DNA of 64,000 bases from Lytechinus pictus (GCF_037042905.1 NC_087253.1:9956001-10020000), one strand, 5' to 3'. Shown: positions 11,491 through 22,548, counted from the first letter of the stretch. Translations and numbers: made by a program. The notes: a model not told the origin generated them from the letters alone.

Positions 11491-12188
11491 TGATTATATC
11501 AAGCTGCGTTTTTAATTTTTGTGTTACTAACACCCATGTGTCAGTGCAAATGGACATACATCGGTTACCTGTGGAGATCTGTTTCAAAGTCGGTTTGATC
11601 GTTTAATTTTTTTTGTAGGTTTATCATTTTTATTTTGTGAATTTGTAAAGTGCAATAGTTGGTTAGAACGTAAACTTCTTTGTTGGCGTTTAAAGTGCAT
11701 TGAGATTGCTTGGCATTACATTTAGTTTTATTTTTTGTTTGTTTCAGGCCTCGAACAGTCTTGAAGCCATATTGTTTTTTGATAATTACAGTGTAGGGCC
11801 TGTATTTCTGAAATGACTTGTGCATGAACGTTATATTCTAATTAAGGATCAGATTGATTTGAGATTTAGTACACTGTACGTTTCATGCATTTGTTAAACT
11901 TTGTATAAAGACGCACTCAGCTCGCTTCAAAACGTAAATGCATTGGCCCATATTTTGAAGTCCGGTTTCACTTAGACCATGGTCTAACTCTGTTGTTAAA
12001 CTTTGTATAAAGATGCATTCAGATCGCTTAAAAAAGTAAAGGCGTTATGAACTGTAAATGTCTCCTAGGCAGTACACTAAATGTATGCACAATTCTTTCC
12101 ATGGCATTTTAATTCATTTCTACAAACTACTTTTATCTGAAGGTGCTTCCAAACTCGTGTATTGTGATTGTAATCATGTATCAAGTAC
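11491..12188. other. Unassigned intergenic DNA
   Basis: Two similar phrases (TTAAACTTTGTATAAAGACGCA near 11900 and AAACTTTGTATAAAGATGCA near 12000) show a small local duplication of ~100 bp. No gene was seen. Confidence 0.4.
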
Positions 12189-12902
12189 TGTACTGATAAG
12201 CCCAGCGCACATTATGCTACGCGATTGCAACAAGATCAGATCGCAACAAATCACAGAGTGTGCGCCAAACAGACGGGCTGCAACTGCGACCCGCTTTGTT
12301 GCAGTAGGATCGCAGACCAGATCTCGGACATTTGACATAAATCTTTTTGCAATGTTTCTGCAAATTTGCTTATGTCTTCATGACATGCAGCGTGCTGCAG
12401 AGCTGTTGCAATATGTGTGCTGGCCTGCGATGCGATGGCACTGCGATTGGCAACTTTAATCCAATCAAATCCTGGTGCAATTGCATCACGTTGTGTACGC
12501 TGGGCTGGCCCATCTCACACTATGCGATCCGGTGCGACGCGATTTTTGAAGAAATCGCATTTTGCATTAAATATGAAAGTTCCAAGAAGCAAAATATTTT
12601 TTTTAAGTTTGGCATATTAGGAAAACTAAAATCATACATTTGCTTTGCGGCAAGCACTATGGTCGGAGTTAAGTCCAAATTGGCTTCAAATCGCAGCCGA
12701 TGATGACGCCATTACGATTTGGAATTTAAGTTGTTTTTATTCATTCAGGCAGCTCTAACTGGACTGAATTTTGATTTTAGTACTCCTACCACTATTCTTA
12801 ACTCTGATCCGAAATATTTGATTAGTTGGAATATCCATATCAAATATCACAATTATTTTGAAATTCGGATCGCAACGAATCGCATAGTGTGAGACAGGCT
12901 TT
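12189..12902. mobile_element. Two adjoining GCGATCC/ATCGCA inverted-repeat elements
   Basis: From 12503 the left end GGCCCATCTCACACTATGCG pairs with CGCATAGTGTGAGACAGGC ending near 12900, a clear ~400-bp MITE. The preceding 12189-12502 carries related phrases (GCCCAGCGCACATTATGC, ATCGCAACAAATCACAGAG) and looks like an older relative. Confidence 0.65.
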
Positions 12903-13489
12903 AGATAGTAAGACAATATTTTTCAATTATCATGCTACATGTATCACTCAATTCAATTAACAAATTTTGCCCCTTTCACTCTTATGACACAATCCATCTC
13001 ATTTTATTTATTGTGATATGAAATAAAATAACAGGCCTCACCAGAAGTGAGAATTTTTTTTCTAGAAAGATATACATGTATTTACCATCATATATATTTT
13101 GATACACGCAAAAAATAAAATCATTAATAGAAAATATTGTCAGTTAGGGGTTTTGTTGTTCTTTTGTCTGTGTGTATTTTGTGAATATGTGACGAACTGC
13201 AAATGTTTAAGGTCAAGGCTATGATTCTACTTTTGACTTGAAACCTTACTTAGAGATATCATGCCAGAATAAATTGAGAAAATGGACAATTCCATAAAAT
13301 ATGTAGGTACGTCCGACCCCCTAAATGTGGGAACTTCATGAAATTTTCTGTCTCTGATTTCTGGTTCTTACATGTATGACAGCCTGCAATGTTCTCAAAG
13401 GACCATGACTTGGTCAGTTTATGAAGTGAAGTAAAACTTGAGAGAAATGGAAGTCTGACGTATGGCAATAAGGTGGATCATTTTATTAT
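12903..13489. other. Unassigned intergenic DNA
   Basis: AT-rich, with no exon or paired ends recognised. Confidence 0.35.
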
Positions 13490-13872
13490 CATTATTATTT
13501 GTTTGGCGTCACCTGTGCCTGGGATGCGAAAAGCAAACTGAATCACTTTGACCCGCAGGTCTCTCCTCCCGATATAACTGATTGGGGGGAATGCAGGTGG
13601 ACCACTACACCGGGGTTTCCCCCTACTCTTATACGAATAGTGCAGTGGGTTCATAACGTGCAAAGGTGGTTACTCTCCTCTACACAGGGCCTCCATTTAA
13701 CGTCCTATCCGAGGGACGGAGTGTTTTCCATTGTAACATAGCCTGCATCTATGAAACATGGGAGAGACGTTTACACACAACGCACTGGCTTCAGTCATCC
13801 GCCCGGGTTGGACTCGAACCCATGATCTTTGGTTCGACGGGCAGACGCGTTACCGACTGAGCCAACACCGCT
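13490..13872 (-). mobile_element. tRNA-derived SINE, minus strand
   Basis: Read on the minus strand, it begins with a tRNA-like head: box A-like TGGCTCAGTCGGTAACGCG and box B-like GGTTCGAGTCC. It ends in (AAT)n-type sequence at the low-coordinate side. About 380 bp. A true tRNA gene is unlikely because the acceptor stem does not close. Confidence 0.75.
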
Positions 13873-14032
13873 CTACATTTTATGGAATTGCCCTGACATC
13901 ACAGAATAAGAGAGCTGAAAATTTTTTAAGATTTTGAATGTTTGACGTCACATGCGAACAATCACCCTATGTCATATAATATAAATTCTATAAACAAACT
14001 GAAAACATGTTTCATATTGAAGCAGATATTAA

Positions 14033-14394
14033 AGATGAATACCCGTTGTAACGATCTCAAAATGAGTTCAAACAGAATCCAAAAGTTACCACCAAAGTAT
14101 TTGTATGTATGAATAAAATATACATGTGCCAAATAGCTCTGGAAGAAAATGCGTAACTGCTGAGAAATGAGCGTAACAGGCACGGAATTCCATCAAATGT
14201 CTGGTATTTTTCGAAGCAATATTAATACACTCTTCTGGGCTTATAGTGATCATCAAAATTATCGATAGGTAGATTTTATGATTTTACATTTATGTACCAG
14301 ATCTAGATGTACATGTATACTATTTAGACAATTAACATTGATTTAAAGACTTTCTCATGAAATAATTTTTTGCTGCAACTTCTGTCTTTTACCT
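14033..14394. mobile_element. TTAA-flanked piggyBac-like MITE, family B copy 1
   Basis: TTAA lies on both sides (14029-14032, 14395-14398). The ends are AGATGAAT and TTTTACCT. The interior shares ACGATCTCAAAATGA, CCAGATCTAGAT and AGACTTTCTCA with copies at 30953-31343 and 23523-24368. 362 bp, no ORF. Confidence 0.8.
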
Positions 14395-14398
14395 TTAA

Positions 14399-14799
14399 AT
14401 GAGGTGATTGATGAGATCACATGACTAGGCAATAGGGGAGGAGCCGTTCACATATGATTTCACAAAAGCAAAACTTTATTATTCTTTGACGGATTCTCAT
14501 GATACCTTCAATATTTTTCTCTACTTTTCTCTTACATTTGTACTTTTATTAAAACAGACTTATTAACAGGGTGCATTTCCCTTCTTTAATATTCTACTCT
14601 TCGACTTTATCTTAATTTTTTTTTCCCTTAATACCTTAAAAAAGTTTTCGCAGAGATCATTATCCACGTATCATCCCTGTATTTTATTGTTACATATTTA
14701 GCTCTATTACCAATATGAACCACAGCGAATTAATCTTTAGTCCCCAGTTTTCCGCATTACAGAAAATTGAAAAGTTTTCAGATTTGGTATTAAGAGCGC
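14399..14799. other. Unassigned AT-rich intergenic DNA
   Basis: Nothing recognised beyond T-rich low complexity. Confidence 0.35.
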
Positions 14800-15256
14800 A
14801 GCATTTGCAGGATTTCACAGAAAACACTATTTTATGGCCCCTAAATAATGAGTTATGAAAAATACAATGAAAATCATAGCAAAATACGTACATGGGTGGA
14901 AAGACTTGTTCATACTGTTTGCAGTGTTTAAAAAAAATATTTGCATACTGCAGTGTGTATATGTTAATTGGGAGCTTAATTAAAAACTAAAAGATTTGTC
15001 TTTTATTTTCACTCTTTACAATTGGTAAGAGCACAGAATTTCACAGAAAACACTATTTTCTGGCACCTAAAAATTGAGTTATGAAAAATACAATGAAAAT
15101 CATAGCAAAATACATACATGGGTGGAAAGACTTGTTCATACTGTTTGCAGTGTTTAAAAAAAAATATTTGCCTATTGCAGTGTGTATATGTTAATTGGGA
15201 GCTTAATTAAAACTTAAAGAGATTTGTATTTGATCTTTCACTCTTTACAATTGTGT
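14800..15256. repeat. Two-copy tandem duplication, ~227-bp unit
   Basis: ATTTCACAGAAAACACTATT starts near 14812 and again near 15038. The copies stay highly similar through GGGTGGAAAGACTTGTTCAT and TTCACTCTTTACAATTG, differing by few substitutions and small indels. It looks like a fairly young duplication without coding content. Confidence 0.95.
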
Positions 15257-15533
15257 TAATAATAATAATAATATAGGGTATTTATATTGCGCACATATCC
15301 ACCTTGTTAGGTGCTCAAGGCGCTCCTATGCTACCCGGCTAAGCTAGGCGTTCATAGCGCACACAGCTTTTTAAGGAATTACTTCCTACCGGTACCCATT
15401 TTTCCTCACCTGGGTTGAGTGCAGCACATTGTGGATCAGTTTCTTGCTGAAGGAAATTATGCCATGGCTGGGATTCGAACCCACGACCCTCTGTTTCAAA
15501 GTCCGAAGACTAATCCACTGGGCCACAACGCTT
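15257..15533 (-). mobile_element. Full-length tRNA-derived SINE (GTTGTGGCCCAGTGG family), minus strand
   Basis: On the minus strand it starts AGCGTTGTGGCCCAGTGGAT (box A region), has box B GGTTCGAATCCC, a body with CACTCAACCCAGGTGAGG, then a ~50-bp 3' domain ending in TATAAATACCCTA and an (ATT)n tail. Relatives are at 29611, 31974 and 36006. Confidence 0.9.
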
Positions 15534-16129
15534 GTACATGTTACTGCATAGTCTAGTGTTTCAAACACAGAATTTCCGTTTTTCAAAATGGAAATCTGGG
15601 GACTCTACTCTAACAAAGCGCTGCATGGTGGGCAGATAAAACCTTGTACCTCAAAATTCATATATTTTTATGACAGCTCAGAATAAGCTCGATTATTGAG
15701 TTATAACATGGGTAACAACAACCTTCTTTTGCCTCGAAAGAGTTCTTCACAGGTATCAGGCTACTGTTTTTAAACAATATGAGACTGCCGCCATTGCTGT
15801 AATTTTGAAATACAGCCTATTCTAAGCTGACCTCAACATTTTTAGATACGAGGTTTCATCAGCCCACCAGCGACAGTGTACATGTACAATGTAATTCTTG
15901 GAATTTGATTCATCTGTAGCACATGACAAATAACCAAGGAATGGAAAGACTTTTTATCTTGTTTTTTTCTAAAAAGTTTTAATGTACAATTCATTATATT
16001 CAGTCTACACCATTTGTACAGTTGTATACATAAAGATCCAGGAAAAAATAGTGTGCGCTTTACATACAAGGTAAATGGACAATACAATGATCGTGGGACA
16101 ATAGAAAGATTTTGGGACAAGATAGATGG
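15534..16129. other. Unassigned intergenic DNA
   Basis: No exons or paired ends identified. Confidence 0.35.
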
Positions 16130-16505
16130 GATTATATTCCAAATGGTCTAGTGCCAATTCGTCCAATTACAACATGGTCTAATTGCCATTTTGTTCACTC
16201 ACCATTTCGTCTAATAACCAGTTGGTCCAATAGCCATTTAGTCCACATACCATTTGGTCAAATTGGACAGTGTTAATTGGGCTAAATGAATGAAAATAAA
16301 ATGGATATTAGACCAACTGGTTATCAGACGAAATGATTATAGACGAACTGGTGATTCGACGAAGTGATGATTGGACCAAAGAGTTACTGGACCAAATGAT
16401 TGTTAGACGAAATGTTGACGGAATGGCATTAGACTAAATGGAGTTAGAGCATGTGATGAGTTGACGAGATGGCAATAGACGAATTGGCAATGTACTGATG
16501 GATGT
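16130..16505. mobile_element. GGTCTA/TAGACC inverted element, second copy
   Basis: The left half contains CCAATTCGTCCAATTAC and CCATTTCGTCTAATAACC; the right half contains the complements (GGTTATCAGACGAAATG, GACGAATTGGCAATG). It is the same family as the sequence after the TM7SF3 stop. Confidence 0.7.
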
Positions 16506-16969
16506 ATAATGACATGACAGTATGCCGTGTGGGGTGAAAAAAGATTAGTCACGCAGCTGCCATTTGATTTTTCTGAGGTAAATCATTTCTAAAACAGTTA
16601 AATAAGGACCCAATTTTATACCTCACTCAAAATTTCTTAATTGCTAGGGGTGAATAAATATTGGTCAAGCAGCTGTAATTCAAATTTTCTCAGGTAAATA
16701 ATTTCTACAACCCTTAAATAAGAACCCCATTTTTATACCTAACCCAAAATATTTTCCAATAATTAAAACAATTTTATAAGAGTTGCTTCCTCACTAATAC
16801 TGGTCACCTCATCCTATTTAAGGCTAAGCTCTGCGAAACAACTCAAATTATACTATAAGAGAGAAATTAAACTAGAATAAAATGGATTCCAAAAACTTTG
16901 AAAAAATTAATAATAATAACATAGTACTTTGCATTTTTATCACTCACAAGTAATTATTATCAACCCTAC
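16506..16969. repeat. Diverged short direct duplication
   Basis: CAGCTGCCATTTGATTTTTC...AAATAAGGACCC is followed by a related CAGCTGTAATTCAAATTTTC...AAATAAGAACCCC, a diverged ~120-bp tandem duplication. Nothing else was seen. Confidence 0.55.
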
Positions 16970-17397
16970 ATGCACTTTCTCCACTCCCTGGGGAGCATTC
17001 CAGCAAGAGTTCCAAGACTCAACTCAGCATACTACCTGTATGTACATTAGTCTGCTGTGCAAACCCTTCACTCGAGTTAAGGGTCTGAATGTGCAGCCTA
17101 CTCATGCCTTCTGTACTGAAGGCCCTCTGAAACAGCAAGGTTTGTACATGTATGTGCTAGTCTTTGCATGGAGACACACTTGCTGATCAAAGTTTCAATC
17201 AGGGTCTGTTCCTGCAGACTACCTGTACATAGGCTTTTGCATCCTACCAGGTTCCAATTTAACACCTGGGTGAAGAGTGGCAAAGTGTGGATTAACGCCC
17301 TGCCAAAGGACATTAGGCCATGGTGGGATTTGAACACACGAGCCTATGATTACAAGGTGAGAGTCAGAACCGCTACACCACAATGCTTTCACAAACC
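16970..17397 (-). mobile_element. tRNA-derived SINE (GGTGTAGCGGTTCTGACTC family), minus strand
   Basis: The minus-strand head is GCATTGTGGTGTAGCGGTTC, with box B-like GTGTTCAAATCCC. The body matches the SINE at 20672-21002 (GGCAAAGTGTGGATTAACGC, CTCCACTCCCTG). The 3' part seems partly duplicated or rearranged. Confidence 0.75.
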
Positions 17398-17672
17398 AGG
17401 GCCCTGTCTCACATAGAGCTACGATTAATCTGATCAATCGTAACTATGGACGGCCAGCAACGTCAACATATATTATGCACAGTTTGTTCAAAATAATTTC
17501 TAGCTATGATGTATATTCATGCCTTCATTGTTTTCTTGAAAATTCACTGCGCTTCTCTTTGCATACAAAGGACATAGTGCAAATTTTTCGAAGAAAATTT
17601 TTTGACACTGATGGATTTCCATAGAGTTACGATTGATCGGATCAATCTTAACTCTTTGTAAGACGGGGCCCA
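17398..17672. mobile_element. MITE with GGGCCC-type ends and ATCGTAACT arms
   Basis: The left arm (GGGCCCTGTCTCACATAGAG, TACGATTAATCTGATCAATC) and right arm (GATTGATCGGATCAATCTTA, TTTGTAAGACGGGGCCC) are inverted copies. 275 bp, non-coding; a related composite copy is at 22910-23420. Confidence 0.85.
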
Positions 17673-17724
17673 TAACATCTAATAGCACCATATGTGCTGC
17701 ACGATAAAAAAATAAATAAATACC

Positions 17725-17874
17725 AGGTTCCCCATTTCATAAAGACTTGTTATAATAACAAATGCACAATTTCAATAGCAAATGTACTATCAACCAATCA
17801 GATTCGCGGATTTCAGTAGCTTTAAACTGTTATTGCAAATTGTTATTATAACAAGTTTTATGAAACGGGGCCCC
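17725..17874. mobile_element. 150-bp MITE, TTTCATAAAG/CTTTATGAAA-type ends
   Basis: CCCCATTTCATAAAGACTTG pairs with AAGTTTTATGAAACGGGG, and the inner arms TTATAATAACAA pair with TTGTTATTATAA. A partial relative lies at 8523-8650. Confidence 0.85.
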
Positions 17875-17959
17875 AGAAGTAGGGGAGTTGCAGGACCCGA
17901 AATCTGGCAAAGAATCTAAAGACTGGCATCTCTATCGATATGGTTGGGACAAAGGGTTT

Positions 17960-19275
17960 CTGTCTCTGGAGGGGGGAGGGTTGGGGGCCAGGGGGGGGGG
18001 GGGGCTCAGCTGCTTTCTTCAATTACAATTACAATTATGTAATTGAAGAAATGTTCAATTACATTTACTTTTCCTTTTTTCAATTACAATTACAAACTAC
18101 TTTTGTCAATGACAATTTCAATTACTTTCTAGGAAAGTCATAACTGAAATCACTTTTATTCTGTACACATTACCACCTATTTTCAACATAATTCTAAGTT
18201 ACAGAGAAACTTAAAAGAGAATGGATTCTGCCTGTTTCCCTCTTTGAGCCAGAAGCAGTTGACATAAAAAAGGTCATGAAATTAAATCACAAGTTAACCC
18301 TATCTTAACTGGGCTATTTCAGACCAGTATATACTGGGGGGGGGGGGCAATTTCACCCCCCTCAGATCTCGGCCGCTGATCGCGCGATCGCCGCAAAAAT
18401 TTGCACGCGCGTAGAGCCGGATGTAAACTACAAGACTGTATGGTAAATTTTTATTTTTTATTTATTCTTTATATTTTTGATTAATTAATTATGCAAATAA
18501 GCGTATGATAAATTTTGTTTTTTGTGTGTGTTTTTGCCTTTAACTCAATTTATATAGCTAGTAGAATGCTAATTTTTGGTTGGACTATCAATTATTACAT
18601 TTTTAACAAATATCTACAAAAAAATTGCAAAAATATAATTAATTTCTTATGTATTTTATTGTTTTTTTAATTCTTATGTATTTCTTTGTTTTTACAAACC
18701 TTTGTTTTTTATTGTTTTTTCCAATGAACTTTGTCGGGGACCCTTATACGATCATAAATAGCATAAAATAAATCCATTTAAACCAACAAAAGTGAAAATA
18801 ATCATACATCTATGATTTTTTGTTAAAAAACACAATTTGCATTGACTTTGTACACGGAATCACGTTTTTGAGCAATTTCGGGTCTGACATGCACTTACAA
18901 AATGTTGCGTAATTTCAGAACCGCGTCCCCGGGCGTCGCAATTTTGGTCTCAAAAGATGTGCAAGATTTGAAAGTAAAAAGTCAGTGAGCGGCGCGATCA
19001 AAAAACTTTGCGCGACGGCGTAGTGATGAAATTTGTCGAGTTGAGGGTCAAATTGACCCCCCCCCCCCAGTTTAATAAGGATTGAGTGTTAAGTTTATTG
19101 TAAAGTAATTGAATGTAATTAAAAGTAATTGAAATCAATTACATTTTTTTCAATTACAATCCAATTATTTCCCATTCAAAACTTTAATTACAATTACAAT
19201 TACTAAAAAAAAATGTAAGTAATTATGCAATTGATCAATTACCTTGTAATTGAGCCCAACCCTGGGTGGGGCACA
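17960..19275. mobile_element. CAATTAC-repeat element split by a nested TTAA element
   Basis: Outer arms: GGGTTGGGGGCC then CAATTACAATTACAATTA on the left; TAATTGAGCCCAACCC on the right, also with CAATTAC repeats. The middle, 18298-19088, is a different 791-bp element flanked by TTAA (18294-18297, 19089-19092). Its ends CCCTATCTTAACTGGG and CCAGTTTAATAAGG are inverted, and it has G(11)/C(12) tracts near them. The inner element is related to 40298-40975: both share CTCAGATCTCGGC/TGAGATCTCGGC and GGGTCTGACATGCACT. No transposase ORF is visible. Confidence 0.7.
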
Positions 19276-19401
19276 CTCTAATATAATACAATTACAGCTA
19301 TGCAGGATGTATCCATTCTTGGTCACACATAGAGTTCATCCTTGTGCAGTTTTCATCACGAGGGATTTTCACCCTAGTTCATTTGAGAGAATCTGCCAAC
19401 A

Positions 19402-19752
19402 TCATTTCAACGGAACACCATTCTTATCCATTTCTATGACAGTTGTGTCGTGTATGACCGGCGTGTCTCTATCACTGTCACTCTCGCTCGTATCGTTTTC
19501 CTTCTCCCCGTCCTCTTCGTTGCCCTTTTCCCTCTCTCCCAAGTCCTCGCTGCCCTCCCTGCTGTAGGTGGGTGCGTGCCTCGCCTGGGTTGTCCTGGAG
19601 ATCTGCAGCAGTTCTCGAAGGCCACGGTTCTCCATCTGAAGTCGCGCCAGGGTTTCCTCGACGTCGTAGGAGCTCTGCTCGTCGACGTCGATGGCCCGCT
19701 GCATGACGGCAGCCATCTCGATGATCTTCTCAACCGAGGAAACGGCTGGGTC
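19402..19752 (-). CDS. FGFR1OP2: FGFR1OP2 homologue, exon 3 (C-terminal, stop)
   Basis: Acceptor ...GATTAACAG|GACCCAGCC, phase 0. The exon encodes DPAVSSVEKIIEMAAVMQRA, a coiled-coil-compatible run with ENRGLRELLQISR, and a Glu/Asp/Ser-rich tail ending GVPLK, with TGA at 19404-19402. The EMAAVM..AI..DEQ and EN.GLRE.LQI blocks are diagnostic of FGFR1OP2/SIKE proteins. The acidic tail differs from the vertebrate tail. Confidence 0.93.
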   Translation of the reverse strand, partial: DPAVSSVEKIIEMAAVMQRAIDVDEQSSYDVEETLARLQMENRGLRELLQISRTTQARHAPTYSREGSEDLGEREKGNEEDGEKENDTSESDSDRDTPVIHDTTVIEMDKNGVPLK

Positions 19753-20149
19753 CTGTTAATCAATAGAGGGAGAGTATTCTGTTTAAAGGGAAGAATAAAC
19801 TTGTTTACCATAGAATGGAACATACTATATCATGTACAGGGTGGAAAGATCCTTAAAAGAATTACAGTATACCAAGGAAATAAAAACATTATTTTGGGTG
19901 TAAAACCAGTAAATTCAACTTTTTCAGCAGTAGCTTATCCTGAAGAGAGTGAGGTACTTGATACTAAAACAGCATGTAGGTTCAAGGGTCTGTTACATAA
20001 AAACTTTGGCATTGTTGTATCTACCATGGAAACCTTGATTTAGCTCCTGAGCTCTGTTACCATGGTAGTTGTCAAAATTGCAGTTACCAATGGCGATGAT
20101 CCTGTGATGGTCAATTATATTTATCATTCTGGTAAATCCTGGATCAGTC

Positions 20150-20334
20150 CGGGGGCCGTTTAATAAAGCTGTTCGTAAGTTAAGAGCGACTTTAAGAACG
20201 ACTGGCGATCCTTTCTTGCGCGCTAAATAATCGCCAATCATGCAATGGTGTGTACCATTTACTACAAGAAAGGATCACCAGTCGTTCTTAAAGTCGCTCT
20301 TAACTTACGAACAGCTTTATGAAACACCCACCCG
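20150..20334. mobile_element. MITE family A (GTTCGTAAGTTAAGAGCGAC arms), intact copy
   Basis: The arms GTTCGTAAGTTAAGAGCGAC and GTCGCTCTTAACTTACGAAC are perfect inverted repeats, bounded by GGGGGCCGTTT and ATGAAACACCC. It sits in FGFR1OP2 intron 2, immediately beside the exon 2 donor. Other copies: 30918-31500 (interrupted) and 52225-52370 (partial). Confidence 0.92.
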
Positions 20335-20356
20335 GACATTTGAAGCGAAACCATAC

Positions 20357-20620
20357 CTGTTCAAACTCCATCGTCTTCTTATTAGCAATCATGTTGTCCC
20401 TCTCAGCCTGGTTCGCGTTGACCAGCCTCGAGACCTGGTCCCGGTAGCTGCTCATGATCAGATCCAGGGCCGACTGATGCTCCTCCAGGGCCACCCGCAG
20501 CTCCTGGTTCTCCTTCTGCAGCTCCCTGATCTGTCTGTTCTCCTGCTGGATCCCAAGGATCAGGGCGGAGCGGGGCCGGTGGCGTGCGATGTTGTTCATC
20601 TCCTCGATCTCCTCTTGGTA
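20357..20620 (-). CDS. FGFR1OP2: FGFR1OP2 homologue, exon 2 (central coiled coil)
   Basis: The acceptor TTTTATTTTCAG precedes TACCAAGAG. The donor is GAACAG|GTATGG. 264 nt, 88 codons, phase 0 on both sides. It encodes YQEEIEEMNNIARHRPRSAL, then GIQQENRQIRELQKENQELR and the LEEHQSALDLIMSSYR block. These are the most conserved parts of the FGFR1OP2/SIKE1 family: an extended coiled coil with an ARHRPRS linker. Family members are subunits of the STRIPAK phosphatase-kinase complex and act in the cytoplasm and at the cytoskeleton; that role is family knowledge. Confidence 0.96.
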
Positions 20621-20671
20621 CTGAAAATAAAAACACAATCATCGCTTTATACATATTATCATTTATCTACT

Positions 20672-21002
20672 AATATTCTGCATTTATATAGCGCTTAATA
20701 CATCAGAACGACGTCTCTAAGCGCTTTACAGACATATTATTACCCCGGTCATCGGATCCTTGCATGCCTGCATACAATGTATACACCTTCTCCACTCCCT
20801 GCGGAGCATTCCAAGACTCAATAGCTAGGCATACCTACATATAGGCTCTTACATCCTACCGTGTACCCATTTAACACCCGAGTTGAGAGTGGCAAAGTGT
20901 GGATAAACGCCTTGCCAAAGGACGCTAGGCCATGGTGGGATTCGAACACACGACCCTCTGATTACAAGGCGAGAGTCAGAACCGCTACAACACGACGCTT
21001 CC
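20672..21002 (-). mobile_element. Full-length tRNA-derived SINE, minus strand, FGFR1OP2 intron 1
   Basis: The minus-strand head is GTGTTGTAGCGGTTCTGACT, with box B GTGTTCGAATCCC, then a body with GGCAAAGTG in complement, and a 3' end TATATAAATGCAGAATATTA. It shares the family of 16970-17397. Its 3' end resembles that of the fragment at 53738. Confidence 0.88.
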
Positions 21003-21123
21003 ATTACACTACATTGTAGCTTACATGTAGTTCAGTAGACTCAGCTCAAGTCAACCTTTCATATTGAACCAATCACAGATATCAAATCATTTCTTTTTTT
21101 CAGAACAGAATATGCAAGATAAT

Positions 21124-21345
21124 ACGCGATAGCTCAGTCGGTAGAGCGGGGGTTCCGGATTCCGGTGACCCGGTTTCGATTCCCAAGTGGTGCACTAGTG
21201 CCCTTTGGTAAGGCATTTATCCTCATTACCAGGTCCCTCCGAGAGGACCTTAAGCCGTTGGTCCCCTGGTTGCTTGCTCACAGGCATTCGTGCTTTCTGA
21301 GCAGTCAGGTAAAAAACCTTGGTATGTCTAACACGTAGCATTTTT
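21124..21345 (+). mobile_element. tRNA-like SINE, plus strand
   Basis: GCGATAGCTCAGTCGGTAGA (box A) and GGTTTCGATTCCC (box B) lie at tRNA-like spacing, followed by a non-tRNA body ending near a T-tract. The head is tRNA-shaped but the 3' acceptor side does not pair and transcription would run on, so I call a SINE rather than a tRNA gene. Confidence 0.72.
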
Positions 21346-21783
21346 TTTAAAAGCATTATTACCCGGCTTCAATCACACATACCTGTAAAAAATCTTTAAC
21401 ATGAACAATTTAATGACCCTCCAACTCAAAACCCACAGTAAAATGACCAAAATGAATTTTGAGATTTTCAGTAAGTCTGAAACTGCAGATCCTAAGCCTT
21501 TAATAATTCATATAACTTTAACCCTATCAATAATAATCATAACACAAACAAGTACTTCATCGAATTGAGATGTATTTGGTGAGAGTATCATGAGAGAAAA
21601 AGTTTTGGAAGTTTAGAATCCATTCATGTGTGCATAGTGAATGTGGAAACTCGGTGAAATTTCCAATTAGTGTGCAAAATGTCTTTAGTATCTCTCTTTG
21701 TATTCAAAGTTTACCACTTCAAATTTTGACAATGCCGGTATAAGATGAATAAATACTCTTTTATATGGAGACCAAATAACTAT
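21346..21783. other. FGFR1OP2 intron 1, unassigned
   Basis: AT-rich intron sequence with no recognisable element. Confidence 0.4.
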
Positions 21784-22170
21784 CTTATACCCCTTTCATA
21801 AACCTATCTTCCAATTAGCCGCCTAATAGTAATGCGGATAATTCAATAAAAATTGCGTTCACAAACTCCGAAAATTATCGGCATTATTTTTACGAGCGCC
21901 CGTCCTGAAAAAGGCGGATAATCGTCATGACAACTGGACACGCCCCCTCAGATGCGATGTGTTGGAAAAGGGTGACCTTGTGACCGCACCATGGCAATTA
22001 TCCGCATTATTTGGAAATACGTTCATAAACTCAAAATCTTGTCCCGATGCTGCTATTATGCGGATAATTGCAGCATTAAAAAAATGCGGATAACTCTGGT
22101 CCTCCTCCGATTTTACGACCAAATTATGCTGCTGTTAGCCGCATAATTGGGTTTATGAAAGGGGTATAAG
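21784..22170. mobile_element. MITE with CTTATACCCCTTTCATAAAC ends in FGFR1OP2 intron 1
   Basis: The left CTTATACCCCTTTCATAAAC and right GTTTATGAAAGGGGTATAAG ends are perfect inverted repeats. The inner arms carry AATGCGGATAATT and complements several times. 387 bp, non-coding; it ends 70 bp from the exon 1 donor. Confidence 0.92.
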
Positions 22171-22239
22171 CTAATTACACTGAGCCCTACACAGTGACTT
22201 GTCATAGTTTTTCAGGTGGAGGGTGAGACATTTTAATAC

Positions 22240-22377
22240 CTCTTTCATGACTTCAATTTTCTTGTTCAGAGTTGTAGTTTCTTGAATAAGATGATCAGCA
22301 GCACTGTCGTGTTCTTTCAACCTTTCAACCAGCCTTCTTGCATCACACAGTACTTGATCAATGGACAATGTCATCAT
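22240..22377 (-). CDS. FGFR1OP2: FGFR1OP2 homologue, exon 1 with start codon
   Basis: ATG at 22377-22375 begins MMTLSIDQVLCDARRLVERL, continuing KEHDSAADHLIQETTTLNKK and IEVMKE, and ends at GAG|GTATTA. Length 138 nt (46 codons, phase 0). With exons 2 and 3 it gives 250 aa, close to the ~250 aa I recall for human FGFR1OP2. Residues ~10-45 match the family's N-terminal helix (DA+.LVERL+.HD.AA..LI..TT.LNK). The first of two adjacent ATGs is chosen; an upstream in-frame M (MCHLLDRS) is possible but extends past the conserved start. No TATA box or 5' UTR exon could be fixed. Confidence 0.95.
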
Positions 22378-22548
22378 GCTACGATCTAGGAGGTGACACA
22401 AGATAATTTGACGTTAAAATTTTGCAAAAATTTAAAATAGCTTAATAAACTAAGGGCAGGATAATCGTCGTTACTTTGCCTTTGTCATTTAGTCAAGTTA
22501 GAGGTATGGGCAGAGCCAACACTACGAGGGTCACATATCTGAAGACTA

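Noticed and set aside
12058-12703. Plus-strand frames of 118-133 codons
   Set aside because: They cross inverted-repeat MITEs, have no splice support and no recognisable motif.
19450-20043. Plus-strand frame of 197 codons
   Set aside because: It is antisense to FGFR1OP2 exon 3 and its intron; the minus strand has conserved coiled-coil blocks and proper splice sites.
21124-21195. Possible tRNA gene
   Set aside because: Box A and B are present but the acceptor stem does not close and a SINE body follows.
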